Positions 52,980 through 61,072 of a DNA stretch of 64,000 nucleotides are shown one piece after another. The DNA comes from TMED23 sp964566055 (GTDB taxonomy: Bacteria > Pseudomonadota > Alphaproteobacteria > Rhodospirillales > UBA2165). Position numbers and translations under genes: made by a program. The stretch covers positions 1-64,000 of the forward strand of contig CAZMHI010000023.1 in NCBI GenBank assembly GCA_964566055.1, in the 5' to 3' direction. The notes below the pieces were generated by a model that was given only the letters and a program-made list of their open reading frames with translations, was not told the DNA's origin and did no database searches. Every line of letters begins with the position of its first letter. Positions within the stretch are counted from its first letter, which is position 1.

Positions 52980-53183
52980 TTACATGAACATATGTTGCAT
53001 AATCATTGCGACTGAAAACGCCAAATTAAATCCAACCATCCATTTTAATATAAGTAGGTCGGCATCCGTTTTAGCAAAACGCCGGTCATAGTCCGCCATG
53101 GAGACCGCAGCAGCCTGCGCCTTGGATTCTGTCGCACCTGTGTCAATCAACGCTTCATAAAGTTCTGTATTAACGATTGTCAT
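52980..53183 (-). CDS. Small single-pass membrane protein, 67 aa
   Basis: ATG 53183 starts MTIVNTELYEALIDTG; a polar, partly coiled N-terminal part (ESKAQAAAVSMADYDRRFAKTDADLL) is followed by one transmembrane helix (KWMVGFNLAFSVAMIMQHMFM) ending the protein. It resembles shortened bacterial DUF1640/CCDC90-like proteins, which have the same order. A TTG two codons earlier (53189) is possible. Function unknown. Confidence 0.6.
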   Translation of the reverse strand: MTIVNTELYEALIDTGATESKAQAAAVSMADYDRRFAKTDADLLILKWMVGFNLAFSVAMIMQHMFM

Positions 53184-53308
53184 AAACAAATTCTATTACG
53201 AATCACCTATCATTTCAAATACCCCCCACCCAAACACAACCCCCCCAAAACGGCGGGGCCAGAAACTACAACATCAAAAAATAATTTTAAATGTATAAAA
53301 AAAATGGT

Positions 53309-53318
53309 NNNNNNNNNN
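53309..53318. other. Assembly gap (ten N)
   Basis: Ten N, a usual placeholder for unknown length. It lies at the outer edge of an inverted-repeat element. The preceding 53184-53308 is gene-free and contains C-rich tracts, including CCCCCCACCC (53223-53232), which matches the outer end of the repeat. Confidence 0.99.
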
Positions 53319-53466
53319 CCACCCTAACCCTCCCCCGCAAGGAGGGAGGGGACAGAAAGTGCTACTTCAAAATCTTTTTTTACTTCGATAAAAAGGAGGG
53401 TAGGCGCTTTCGCTGAAACGCATTCGATCTAATTCCCTCCCTCCTTGCGGGGGAGGGTTAGGGTGG
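53319..53466. repeat. 148-bp element with perfect 32-bp terminal inverted repeats
   Basis: Left arm 53319-53350 and right arm 53435-53466 are exact reverse complements over 32 bp (CCACCCTAACCC...GGAGGGAGGG). Each arm itself holds complementary C5/G-rich halves (CCCTCCCCC and GGAGGGAGGG). The 84-bp interior codes for nothing. The form suits a non-autonomous MITE-like or palindromic repeat; the gap at its edge suggests many genomic copies. Confidence 0.8.
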
Positions 53467-53489
53467 GGGGACTCAAAATAAATGATTGA

Positions 53490-53612
53490 TCAAGTCGCTA
53501 GCCATCGAAAAAGAGAAATTACAATTGCTACATCCATTGCAATCGCAATAGCTGCCAACCAAAATTTCGGCTCTGTCAAATTAAACGCATATCTCAGAAT
53601 TCCCCAAATCAT
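53490..53612 (-). CDS. 40-residue membrane peptide coupled to VOC gene
   Basis: ATG 53612 overlaps the stop of the VOC gene (ATGA), a classic coupling. Product starts MIWGILRYAFNLTEPKF and has one hydrophobic helix (about 18-35, FWLAAIAIAMDVAIVISLF) with a short RWLAT tail. It ends 24 nt from the inverted repeat, so its 3' end might have been altered by the element. No known family recognised. Confidence 0.45.
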   Translation of the reverse strand: MIWGILRYAFNLTEPKFWLAAIAIAMDVAIVISLFRWLAT

Positions 53613-54061
53613 CCTTTATGCTCGGGATCATAAAACTCCAAACCGGGGATTTTGTCTTCGTCTTCGAGGCGGCCGCGGAGTTCAATGGTGTTACGGTCGG
53701 GATCGCGAATGAAGACCGAGACATGGCCATCGCCGCCAAAAGTCACGGGCCCCTGAGAAATCGCAATATCATTTTCTTCCAGCGTTTTCATGGCTTCGAT
53801 GATCGATTCTACACGGAGCGCAACATGGGTGAGGCCGGGATGTTTCTCCGGCACGTCCATCAGGATGTTCTTACCGTCATTGAGATCGACGCCGTTAACG
53901 ACCAGATTGATCTCGACATCATTATCGTTTTTGATGACAATCACTGCATCGAAATCCACTTCGAGATGAATTTTAAAGCCCAGTGCTTCATAAAACTTAA
54001 GCGCCCGATCCCGATCCGTGATGCGAATGCCGAGATGGTCAAATTGCTGAATATTGATCAT
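53609..54061 (-). CDS. VOC-family (glyoxalase/dioxygenase fold) protein
   Basis: 150 residues with the two beta-alpha-beta-beta-beta units. FDHLGIRITDRDRALKFYEALGF opens the first, HPGLTHVALRVESI the second, ending VFIRDPDRNTIELRGR. Metal ligands would be His9 (FDHLG), the His in LTHVAL and Glu in TIELRG. Members include glyoxalases, extradiol dioxygenases and resistance proteins; substrate not deducible. Confidence 0.85.
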   Translation of the reverse strand: MINIQQFDHLGIRITDRDRALKFYEALGFKIHLEVDFDAVIVIKNDNDVEINLVVNGVDLNDGKNILMDVPEKHPGLTHVALRVESIIEAMKTLEENDIAISQGPVTFGGDGHVSVFIRDPDRNTIELRGRLEDEDKIPGLEFYDPEHKG

Positions 54062-54145
54062 TGGATTTCCGTTTCTTTATATGTTCCCATTGGTCATAAG
54101 ATTTAAGCCAAAAAGCTCGAAACGCAAATCTTATTGTTGTGAGTT

Positions 54146-54313
54146 CTATTCAAAATCCGAGGGCCACAAAGACGAGATTTTCCGTGAAATGCTGGAAATG
54201 GTATAGGCCAGAGCTTCCCGGTAAACTTCGCCTTCAGTAATGCTTTGGCCATGCAGCGCGGCCAATTTATCTTGGGCGCTGGTTAAAACATCGATTTTCT
54301 GTGAATAGGTCAT
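54146..54313 (-). CDS. Small hypothetical protein, 55 aa
   Basis: Begins MTYSQKIDVLTSAQDKLAAL and ends SLWPSDFE. Helical, soluble, no Cys. ATG 54313 follows AGGAGA at a proper distance. It stands in its own minus-strand position between the VOC gene and the divergent LysR gene, which argues that it is real. Not recognised. Confidence 0.55.
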   Translation of the reverse strand: MTYSQKIDVLTSAQDKLAALHGQSITEGEVYREALAYTISSISRKISSLWPSDFE

Positions 54314-54401
54314 TTATTTTCTCCTTAAGTTTTACTAATCTTATGACCCAGAGATTCCGCTATTTATATCAATAAAACAAATGACTTTATCTTTATCGAT
54401 A

Positions 54402-54418
54402 GTTTAGTTATACTAAAC
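54402..54418. promoter_or_regulatory. Palindrome and leaderless-type promoter at LysR gene start
   Basis: GTTTAG-TTATA-CTAAAC ends two bases before the LysR ATG. It includes TATACT (54409-54414), a good -10 box; a start seven bases later would be the A of ATG 54421. TATCGATA (54394-54401) lies just upstream. No Shine-Dalgarno is seen, so a leaderless, autoregulated transcript is suggested. Confidence 0.45.
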
Positions 54419-54420
54419 CA

Positions 54421-55338
54421 ATGTCAGCACCTTACAGCTTTCCGCCTTTGAACGGCCTGCGCGCCTTTGAAGCGGCGGCCCGGCATATGAGTTTCCAGAA
54501 TGCTGCCGAGGAACTCTTTGTCACGCCAGGCGCCATTAGCCAGCAGATCAAGAAACTTGAAGAAATTCTTGAGGCGCCGTTGTTCCACCGGGACAGCCGG
54601 GCCGTGACCTTGACCGAGGCCGGAGGATTGCTGCTGCCGGGCTTGAGTGCGGGTTTTGAAAGCCTCAATGACGCCGTACAAAAACTCAAACAAAATGCCG
54701 AGCAACATCATATTACGATCAGCGTGACCCCCTCCTTTGCTGCTAAATGGCTGGTGCCGCGCCTGGAGAAATGGACAAACCGCCATCCCGATGTAGATAT
54801 CAGAATTTCCGCCAGTTTAGGCTTGGCGAATTTTGGGCCGGACGGAGTTGATCTGAGCGTACGCTTTGGCAGTGGTGTTTATGACGGCCTCGAATCTGCT
54901 TTATTGTTGAAAGAGTCCTTTGTTGTCGTCTGCAGTCCGATTTTTATTGATGGCGGCAAGTTGATCAAAACGCCGGAAGATTTGCGGGACCACACCTTAA
55001 TCCACGTGGCAGCCACCGGCACAACACCCGGCACCGATTGGCAGGAATGGTTCAAGACAGCCGGCATAGAGGATATCGACACCTCACATGGTCTGGTATT
55101 CGATGATACCGCCGTCGCTATCTTGGCGGCCATCGGTGGTCAAGGCGTTCTGCTGTCCCGCCGCGCCCTGGTCGAGGACGATATCGCCGCCGGCCGTCTG
55201 GCGCTCCCCTTCGATTTGGATTTGCCGTTAGAGTTCGCCTGGCATATTGTCGCGCCGGAAGATAAATTAAAACGCCCCGAAGTCAGCGCCTTTAGAGATT
55301 GGCTGTTGTCGGAAGCCCAAAGCGACGAGACCGAGTAA
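54421..55338 (+). CDS. LysR-type transcriptional regulator, GcvA-like
   Basis: 305 residues. N-terminal winged helix (LPPLNG-type opening FPPLNGLRAFEAAARHMSFQ, FVTPGAISQQIKKLEEIL) and a C-terminal effector domain (HITISVTPSFAAKWLVPRL onward). This opening is typical of the GcvA/AmpR subgroup. Its stop overlaps the thiE start (TAATG), so they are co-transcribed. Effector unknown. Confidence 0.92.
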   Translation: MSAPYSFPPLNGLRAFEAAARHMSFQNAAEELFVTPGAISQQIKKLEEILEAPLFHRDSRAVTLTEAGGLLLPGLSAGFESLNDAVQKLKQNAEQHHITISVTPSFAAKWLVPRLEKWTNRHPDVDIRISASLGLANFGPDGVDLSVRFGSGVYDGLESALLLKESFVVVCSPIFIDGGKLIKTPEDLRDHTLIHVAATGTTPGTDWQEWFKTAGIEDIDTSHGLVFDDTAVAILAAIGGQGVLLSRRALVEDDIAAGRLALPFDLDLPLEFAWHIVAPEDKLKRPEVSAFRDWLLSEAQSDETE

Positions 55339-55988
55339 TGCCAAATCCAAGCCAAGATGAAATCTGCCGCCTTTATCTCATAACCCCGCCAAAATTTGAT
55401 CCCAATGTGTTCAAGGATGATCTGGCGGCGGCGCTGGATGGCGGCGATGTCGCTTGTGTGCAATTGCGCCTTAAAGAAGCTAGCCGGGATGACATCTTAA
55501 AGGCGGCAGAAGTTCTGATCCCGGTGGCGCAAGAGCGCGATGTTGCCTTTCTCATGAACGATGATCCGGTACTCGCCAAGGAAAGCGGTTGCGATGGGGT
55601 GCATGTCGGCCAGGAAGACGCCACCTACGATGAGGCCCGGAATCTGCTGGGCGACGACGCCATAGTCGGGGTGACTTGTCACGACTCCCGTCATCTTGCC
55701 ATGGAAGCGGCTGAGAAAGGCGCTGATTATGTCGCTTTCGGCGCTTTTTTCCCGACCAGCACCAAAAATGCCAAGGCCCATCCCGAGCCGGATATATTAA
55801 AATCCTGGAACATGATGACCAATGTTCAATCGGTTGCCATCGGTGGTATCACCCAAGATAACTGCGGCGTTCTGGTCGAAGCTGGAGCTGATTTTCTGGC
55901 TGTCATCGCCGCCATTTGGGACTACCCGGACGGCCCCGCGGCAGCGGTCAAAGCCTTTAATGAGGCGATAGCTTCTGCAAGCAAATAA
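55338..55988 (+). CDS. thiE: Thiamine phosphate synthase
   Basis: 216 residues, TIM barrel joining HMP-PP and thiazole-P. LYLITPPKFDPNVF, VQLRLKEASRDDI, LMNDDPVLAKESGCDGVHVGQED, VGVTCHDSRHLA, VAFGAFFPTSTKNA and AIGGITQDN are the family blocks. Start at ATG 55338 is coupled to the LysR stop. VGVTCH replaces the more common IGVS, still within family range. Confidence 0.9.
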   Translation: MPNPSQDEICRLYLITPPKFDPNVFKDDLAAALDGGDVACVQLRLKEASRDDILKAAEVLIPVAQERDVAFLMNDDPVLAKESGCDGVHVGQEDATYDEARNLLGDDAIVGVTCHDSRHLAMEAAEKGADYVAFGAFFPTSTKNAKAHPEPDILKSWNMMTNVQSVAIGGITQDNCGVLVEAGADFLAVIAAIWDYPDGPAAAVKAFNEAIASASK

Positions 55989-56091
55989 AACGAAATAACT
56001 CCCCCATTGCCCGCTGCGTCGCAACCTGATAGGTTCCGCGCCTTCAACATAAATACTCAAAGAAACGCCAAAAATTAAGATGGTTTAAGTC

Positions 56092-56661
56092 ATGAAAATC
56101 AATGGAAACGCCATTCGTCCCGGCAATGTGATCGAACATCAGGATCGCTTGTGGCGGGCGGTAAAAATTCAGCATACACAACCCGGCAAGGGCGGCGCTT
56201 ATCTGCAGGTTGAATTGAAAGATCTGCGCAGCGGCACCAAGCTCAATGAACGTTTTCGCTCATCTGAAACCGTCGAGCAGGTCCGGCTGGAGCAAAAGCC
56301 GTTTCAGTACCTCTATGCCGAAGGCGACATGCACACTTTTATGGACACCGAAACCTATGATCAGGTTACGCTCAATGCCGATATGATCGGTGAAGATCAA
56401 GTGGTTTACCTGCAAGATGGCATGGAAGTTATGATGGAAAGCTTTGAAGGTGATCCAATTGGCCTCGAACTGCCGAAACATGTGACCTTGGAAGTGGTTG
56501 AAGCCGATGCCGTGGTTAAAGGTCAGACCGCAGCCTCCAGCGCCAAGCCGGCACTTTTGGAAAACGGTATCCGCACCACCGTGCCGCCGCACATTGAAAC
56601 CGGCAACCGCGTTGTCGTAAATTCTGAAGACGGCACCTATGTCGAGCGGGCCAAAGACTAA
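56092..56661 (+). CDS. efp: Elongation factor P
   Basis: 189 residues, three-domain EF-P that rescues ribosomes at polyproline. The tip residue region is HTQPGKGGAYLQVELKDLRSGTKL, with Lys at the usual modification site. The TolA and OmpA proteins in this window hold long Pro-rich tracts that would need it. The stop touches the next gene's ATG (TAAATG). Confidence 0.97.
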   Translation: MKINGNAIRPGNVIEHQDRLWRAVKIQHTQPGKGGAYLQVELKDLRSGTKLNERFRSSETVEQVRLEQKPFQYLYAEGDMHTFMDTETYDQVTLNADMIGEDQVVYLQDGMEVMMESFEGDPIGLELPKHVTLEVVEADAVVKGQTAASSAKPALLENGIRTTVPPHIETGNRVVVNSEDGTYVERAKD

Positions 56662-57471
56662 ATGGCCGCCCTGCAATCCGCCAATATCACGGTCATGATC
56701 AAGGCGGCCCGCAAGGCCGCCCGCAAATTGAAACGCGATTACGGTGAAGTTGATCTGTTACAGGTCTCAAGCAAAGGGCCGGCCGATTTTGTCACTGCAG
56801 CTGATGTCCGCACCGAAGAAATGCTTCGGGATGAACTTCTCTATGCCCGCCCCGATTACGGCTTTCTGCTGGAAGAAGGCGGCGAGATAACCGGCGAAGA
56901 CCCCAGCCGCCGCTGGATCATTGACCCGATTGACGGCACTACCAATTTCGTTCACGGCATTCCTCATTTCGCCATGTCGATTGCGCTTGAGGAGAATGGC
57001 GAGATTACTGCCGGCGTTATTTATGAGCCGATCAATGAACAAATGTTCTGGGCTGAAAAAGGCCAGGGCGCCTATCTCAATGACCGGCGTATGCGCGTTT
57101 CCGGCCGGGCGCAAATGAACCAATCGATTTTCGCCACCGGCATTCCCTTTATGGGCCGGGGTGAAGCCAGTGATCATGAGGCCTTCTTAAAACAAATGGG
57201 AGCTGTCATGGCCGTCTCCGCCGGTATTCGCCGCTTTGGCAGTGCCGCACTTGATTTGGCTTATGTCGCCGCCGGACGCTTTGACGGCTTTTGGGAGAGC
57301 GGCCTGAAGCCTTGGGATATCGCGGCGGGAATTATTATGGTGCGGGAAGCCGGTGGCATGGTCACCGAAATGGATGGCCGTGACCGTATGCTGGAAACCG
57401 GCTCGATTCTCGCGGTTAATCCGAATCTGCATCAAGAGCTTGGCCAAATTCTTCGAAATGCCAGAAAATAG
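56662..57471 (+). CDS. suhB: Inositol monophosphatase-family protein (SuhB-like)
   Basis: 269 residues, Mg-dependent phosphatase. Metal site EEGGEI and WIIDPIDGTTNFVHGIPHFA; second motif GLKPWDIAAGIIMVREAGG. Follows efp without a gap. Members act on inositol phosphates, fructose bisphosphate or similar; SuhB also aids rRNA transcription. Confidence 0.92.
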   Translation: MAALQSANITVMIKAARKAARKLKRDYGEVDLLQVSSKGPADFVTAADVRTEEMLRDELLYARPDYGFLLEEGGEITGEDPSRRWIIDPIDGTTNFVHGIPHFAMSIALEENGEITAGVIYEPINEQMFWAEKGQGAYLNDRRMRVSGRAQMNQSIFATGIPFMGRGEASDHEAFLKQMGAVMAVSAGIRRFGSAALDLAYVAAGRFDGFWESGLKPWDIAAGIIMVREAGGMVTEMDGRDRMLETGSILAVNPNLHQELGQILRNARK

Positions 57472-57684
57472 CAGGTAACAAGTAGCCAATTCTTCACTAT
57501 TTTGGCCATATTTTCGACACATGATTTTATTACAGACTAACCCCGACGCTGGGTGGTATAGCCTGTTGTATCTCCGACGTCGCTTGGGTATGTTGAAGGA
57601 ACAAGGGAGTTACTTCGATGATGCAGCGTTTAAGCCGGTCTCGAGGTAAATATGCGCAAATTTGTATGAAGGGGGAAACTCATC

Positions 57685-58635
57685 ATGTCGCGCCAGAAAT
57701 TTTCGGCTAGCCGTTTCGCTTTTGTGATCCTAGCCGCCATTGCAATTATTGGTCTCGCCAGCTCAGCTCAGGCTCAGCTGCGTCCATGGGACGCCACTAA
57801 CCAGGTGATGGTTGATTTAAGTGTGCTCGGCGATAATGGTGTCGGCCCGGCGCCTGCCGGCGGAGCCATTATGTTGCCAAGCCTGACCGGCGATCTACTT
57901 GATCCACCCGCACGCACTCCGAGATCCCGCTTGCTGGTCAAACGGCCACCTGCCGGTGCTGCTAGTACAGTTCAGGATTTGCCGAGAGTTAAGCTGAAAC
58001 GCCCTGGCAAATCGACCAAAAAACGCCGTACCGTACGCCGCAAATCGAAAAAGCCGCGTTCACGGGCGCCAAAAGTGGCCGCCTTAAAAGCACCACCACC
58101 CAAGCCACAGGTTAAAAGCTCAAAACCGGCCAGAAAGTTAGCCCCGGCGCCAAAAGCAAAGCCTAAGCCTCCGGTCGTCGCCAAACCAGCGCCACCGCCG
58201 GCTATTGCCAAAGCGGCACCACCGCCTCCGCCAAAAGTCAAAGCACCAGCACCTGTGGTGAAAAAAGCGCCGGCAGCAAAGCCCAAACAAACTCAAACAG
58301 CTTCAGTACCCAGCGCTGCACCGGCTGGCGCTAATCAGCTGATATTTGCCCAAGGGGCGACAAAGCTTAATCTGGCAGCGCAAAAATCCTTGGATGTTTT
58401 GGCGGCGAAACTTAACGCGCAGCCACAATCCCGGATGCAATTGCTGGCCTATGCCGGTGAGGGCAATCTTTCGGCCAGTAAAGCCCGACGGCTGTCGCTG
58501 TCCAGGGCTCTGTCTGTGCGCTCCTATTTGATCAAAAAGGGTGTCCGCAGTACCCGCATCGACGTGCGGGCGCTTGGCAATAAAGTCCCGTCAGGGGTAC
58601 CCAACCGGGTCGATCTCAAAATTATCGGGAAATAG
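57685..58635 (+). CDS. Exported OmpA-domain protein with Pro/Lys/Ala-rich region
   Basis: 316 residues. Signal peptide (SRFAFVILAAIAIIGLASSAQAQ), then a long basic Pro-rich stretch (about 95-210, KPKPPVVAKPAPPPA type), then an OmpA/MotB-like domain (LIFAQGATKLNLAAQKSLDVL to GVPNRVDLKIIG). There is no lipobox, so it is periplasmic or outer-membrane bound through its domain. It heads a three-gene run with MotA-like and MotB-like genes. Good SD (GAAGGGGG). Upstream 57472-57684 shows no convincing gene. Confidence 0.8.
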   Translation: MSRQKFSASRFAFVILAAIAIIGLASSAQAQLRPWDATNQVMVDLSVLGDNGVGPAPAGGAIMLPSLTGDLLDPPARTPRSRLLVKRPPAGAASTVQDLPRVKLKRPGKSTKKRRTVRRKSKKPRSRAPKVAALKAPPPKPQVKSSKPARKLAPAPKAKPKPPVVAKPAPPPAIAKAAPPPPPKVKAPAPVVKKAPAAKPKQTQTASVPSAAPAGANQLIFAQGATKLNLAAQKSLDVLAAKLNAQPQSRMQLLAYAGEGNLSASKARRLSLSRALSVRSYLIKKGVRSTRIDVRALGNKVPSGVPNRVDLKIIGK

Positions 58636-58705
58636 TTATTTAGGAGTGAATTCCACTGCAGGCCTCAGAACAAATCCAAAATAGAAAATTAGCCGGGGCT
58701 CAGCC

Positions 58706-59842
58706 ATGACATCACCCCAACGTTTTGTCATCCGCATGGTAATGTTTGTGCTGGCAGTAGCTTTGGTCTGCTTTTTCCTGTTCTTGCCGTTACAAAAAGC
58801 CTTCATGGCGAATGTAGGTCTCAACGGCTTGATCGTCAGCGTGCTAGTCTTAGGAATCGCCTATAATTTTCGCCAAGTCCTGATGCTGTATCCTGAAGTT
58901 GCCTGGATCGAACGGTATCGCAAATCATCCGGTGCAGTGTCGTCCGCCAAGCCGCCCAAACTATTGTCTTCGATGGCAACCATGCTGGGAGAGCGTAAAG
59001 ACAGTCTTAGCCTATCGACCTTGTCGATGCGCTCGTTATTGGATGGCATCGCCTCGCGCCTGGATGAATCGCGTGATTTATCGCGCTACACGATCGGCCT
59101 CCTTATATTCTTAGGACTATTGGGCACCTTTTGGGGATTGCTGGAAACCGTCGGCTCGATCAAAGGCGTCATCGATAACCTTTCGATCAGTGGCGGTGAC
59201 TTCACCGCTGTATTCAGCAATTTAAAATCAGGCCTCGCCGCGCCGCTTGCCGGTATGGGCACAGCCTTTTCGTCATCCTTATTTGGCCTCGCTGGCTCTT
59301 TGGTATTGGGTTTTCTGGACCTCCAGGCCAGCCAATCGCAAAACCGCTTCTACAATGATCTCGAAGAATGGTTGTCGAGCCTGACTAGGTTGTCTTCCGG
59401 CGGCATTACAGCCGAGGGCGATCAATCTGTGCCGGCCTATGTGCAGGCTTTACTGGAGCAAACCGCGGAAAGCCTGGAAAACCTGCAACGAACCCTCGCC
59501 CGCGGCGCTGAAAGCAATATCCAAAGCAATAACAATTTGACCCGCCTGACCGAAAGCCTGTCGACGCTTGGCGATCAAATGCGGGCCGAGCAAAACCTGT
59601 TGGTCAAGCTGACCGAAAGCCAGTCTGATCTGCGCGCGACCTTGGAACGACTGGCGACTGCGAATGTGGGTGGCGGCGGCATGGATGAAGCGACGCAAAC
59701 TCATATCCGCAATATTGATGTCTATATGGCGCGTCTGCTTGAAGAACTGGCATCCGGCCGCGATGACGTTGTCCAGCAAGTCCGCAGTGAGATTAAACTG
59801 CTCGCCCGCACGATAGCGGCTACCAAAGAAACCAAAGGATAG
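58706..59842 (+). CDS. MotA/TolQ/ExbB-like proton-channel protein
   Basis: 378 residues. Two early transmembrane segments (about 9-27 and 35-55), a cytoplasmic loop, then two more (about 130-152 and 185-208) with TIGLLIFLGLLGTFWGLLETVG, the MotA/ExbB core, and GLAAPLAGMGTAFSSSLFG. A C-terminal cytoplasmic coiled-coil tail (about 235-375) follows. This long tail is unlike TolQ or ExbB and recalls ZorA-type stators. Pairs with the next gene. Confidence 0.8.
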   Translation: MTSPQRFVIRMVMFVLAVALVCFFLFLPLQKAFMANVGLNGLIVSVLVLGIAYNFRQVLMLYPEVAWIERYRKSSGAVSSAKPPKLLSSMATMLGERKDSLSLSTLSMRSLLDGIASRLDESRDLSRYTIGLLIFLGLLGTFWGLLETVGSIKGVIDNLSISGGDFTAVFSNLKSGLAAPLAGMGTAFSSSLFGLAGSLVLGFLDLQASQSQNRFYNDLEEWLSSLTRLSSGGITAEGDQSVPAYVQALLEQTAESLENLQRTLARGAESNIQSNNNLTRLTESLSTLGDQMRAEQNLLVKLTESQSDLRATLERLATANVGGGGMDEATQTHIRNIDVYMARLLEELASGRDDVVQQVRSEIKLLARTIAATKETKG

Positions 59843-59853
59843 GATTAACGGCG

Positions 59854-61047
59854 ATGGCCGCGCTTTCCCGCCGCAACCAACACCGCACCGATATCTGGCC
59901 CGGCTTCGTCGACGCGTTGGCGACATTGTTGATGGTTATCATCTTTCTGCTGATGATTTTTGTAATTGCGCAGTTTTTCCTCGGCGAAGCTATAACCGGA
60001 CGCGATCAAGCGCTCGACCGGTTACGCGGCCAGGTTAGTGAATTAGCCGATTTGCTAAATCTGGAACGCAAAGCCAACGAGACCTTGCGCGGCAATATTG
60101 CCCAATTGTCAGATGAGCTGTCTGCGTCGGTTACTTTGCGTGACGATCAAAAACAACAAATTCAAGCTTTGTCATTGCGTGCGGAAACGGCTGAAAATCA
60201 GGCCAAAAAACTGAAGAGCGACCTCGCCTCAGCCATGAAAAGCGTTGCCGACGACCAAGCAAAAATCAAACAGCAGCTTGGTCAAATTGCCGCTCTCTCC
60301 GATGATATCGAAAAATTAAAAGCTTTGCGGGAGGAGCTGGAGAGCAAAGTTAAATCTCAGCTTTCAACACTCGCTTCGAAAGACGAGGCCATCATTACCG
60401 AGAAAAAAATCTCGGAAACGGCCCGCGCCGAAGTCGCCTTGTTGAACAAACAACTGCGCGCCATCCGCCAGCAAATCGCCCAGATCGCCGTGACCTTGGA
60501 TGCTTCGGAGGCGCTGGCTAAGAAGCAACGCGCGCGGATTGCCAATCTCGGCAAGCGGCTCAATGCGGCGCTTGCCAGCAAAGTTCAAGAACTGTCCCGG
60601 TACCGCTCGGAATTTTTTGGTAAATTGCGGGATGTTCTTGGCGATCAAAAAGGCATCCGCATTGTTGGTGACCGCTTTGTTTTCCAATCGGAAGTGCTTT
60701 TTACCACTGGCTCGGCTGAGCTCGGCGGTGAGGGTAAATCTCAGATCACTCAACTGGCTGGAACACTAAAAGAAATCATCAAGAAAATTCCGCCCAAAAT
60801 CGAGTGGGTTCTGAGAGTTGACGGCCATACCGACCGGGTTCCCATTCAAACCTCGCGCTTCCCCTCGAATTGGGAGCTTTCCACAGCGCGCGCTATTTCG
60901 GTGGTAAAATTCCTGGTTGGCCAGGGCATCTCGCCAACCAATCTTGCGGCCACCGGATTTGGCGAATTTCAGCCGATTGATCCCCGGGATGATGAAATAG
61001 CCAATCGCCGTAACCGCCGGATTGAATTGAAACTCACACAAAGGTAA
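59854..61047 (+). CDS. MotB/OmpA-like peptidoglycan-binding stator partner
   Basis: 397 residues. One transmembrane helix near the N-terminus (WPGFVDALATLLMVIIFLL) has an Asp at the MotB proton-site position. Then a long periplasmic coiled coil (about 55-235) and an OmpA domain (VLFTTGSAELGGEGKSQI, VDGHTDRVPI, LSTARAISVVKFL, NRRNRRIELKL). Starts 11 nt after the MotA-like gene. MotB/ZorB-like rather than ExbD-like because of the OmpA domain. Confidence 0.85.
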   Translation: MAALSRRNQHRTDIWPGFVDALATLLMVIIFLLMIFVIAQFFLGEAITGRDQALDRLRGQVSELADLLNLERKANETLRGNIAQLSDELSASVTLRDDQKQQIQALSLRAETAENQAKKLKSDLASAMKSVADDQAKIKQQLGQIAALSDDIEKLKALREELESKVKSQLSTLASKDEAIITEKKISETARAEVALLNKQLRAIRQQIAQIAVTLDASEALAKKQRARIANLGKRLNAALASKVQELSRYRSEFFGKLRDVLGDQKGIRIVGDRFVFQSEVLFTTGSAELGGEGKSQITQLAGTLKEIIKKIPPKIEWVLRVDGHTDRVPIQTSRFPSNWELSTARAISVVKFLVGQGISPTNLAATGFGEFQPIDPRDDEIANRRNRRIELKLTQR

Positions 61048-61072
61048 CACGACATTGGGATAAAAGTGGACG

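Noticed and set aside
57618..57707. 29-codon ORF ATG 57618 overlapping the OmpA-protein start
   Set aside because: No good ribosome binding site and no sensible composition; it runs over the true start at 57685.
58706..61047. Zorya anti-phage system
   Set aside because: Only MotA/MotB-like parts are present; no ZorC, ZorD helicase/nuclease or ZorE follows, and neighbours are housekeeping genes.
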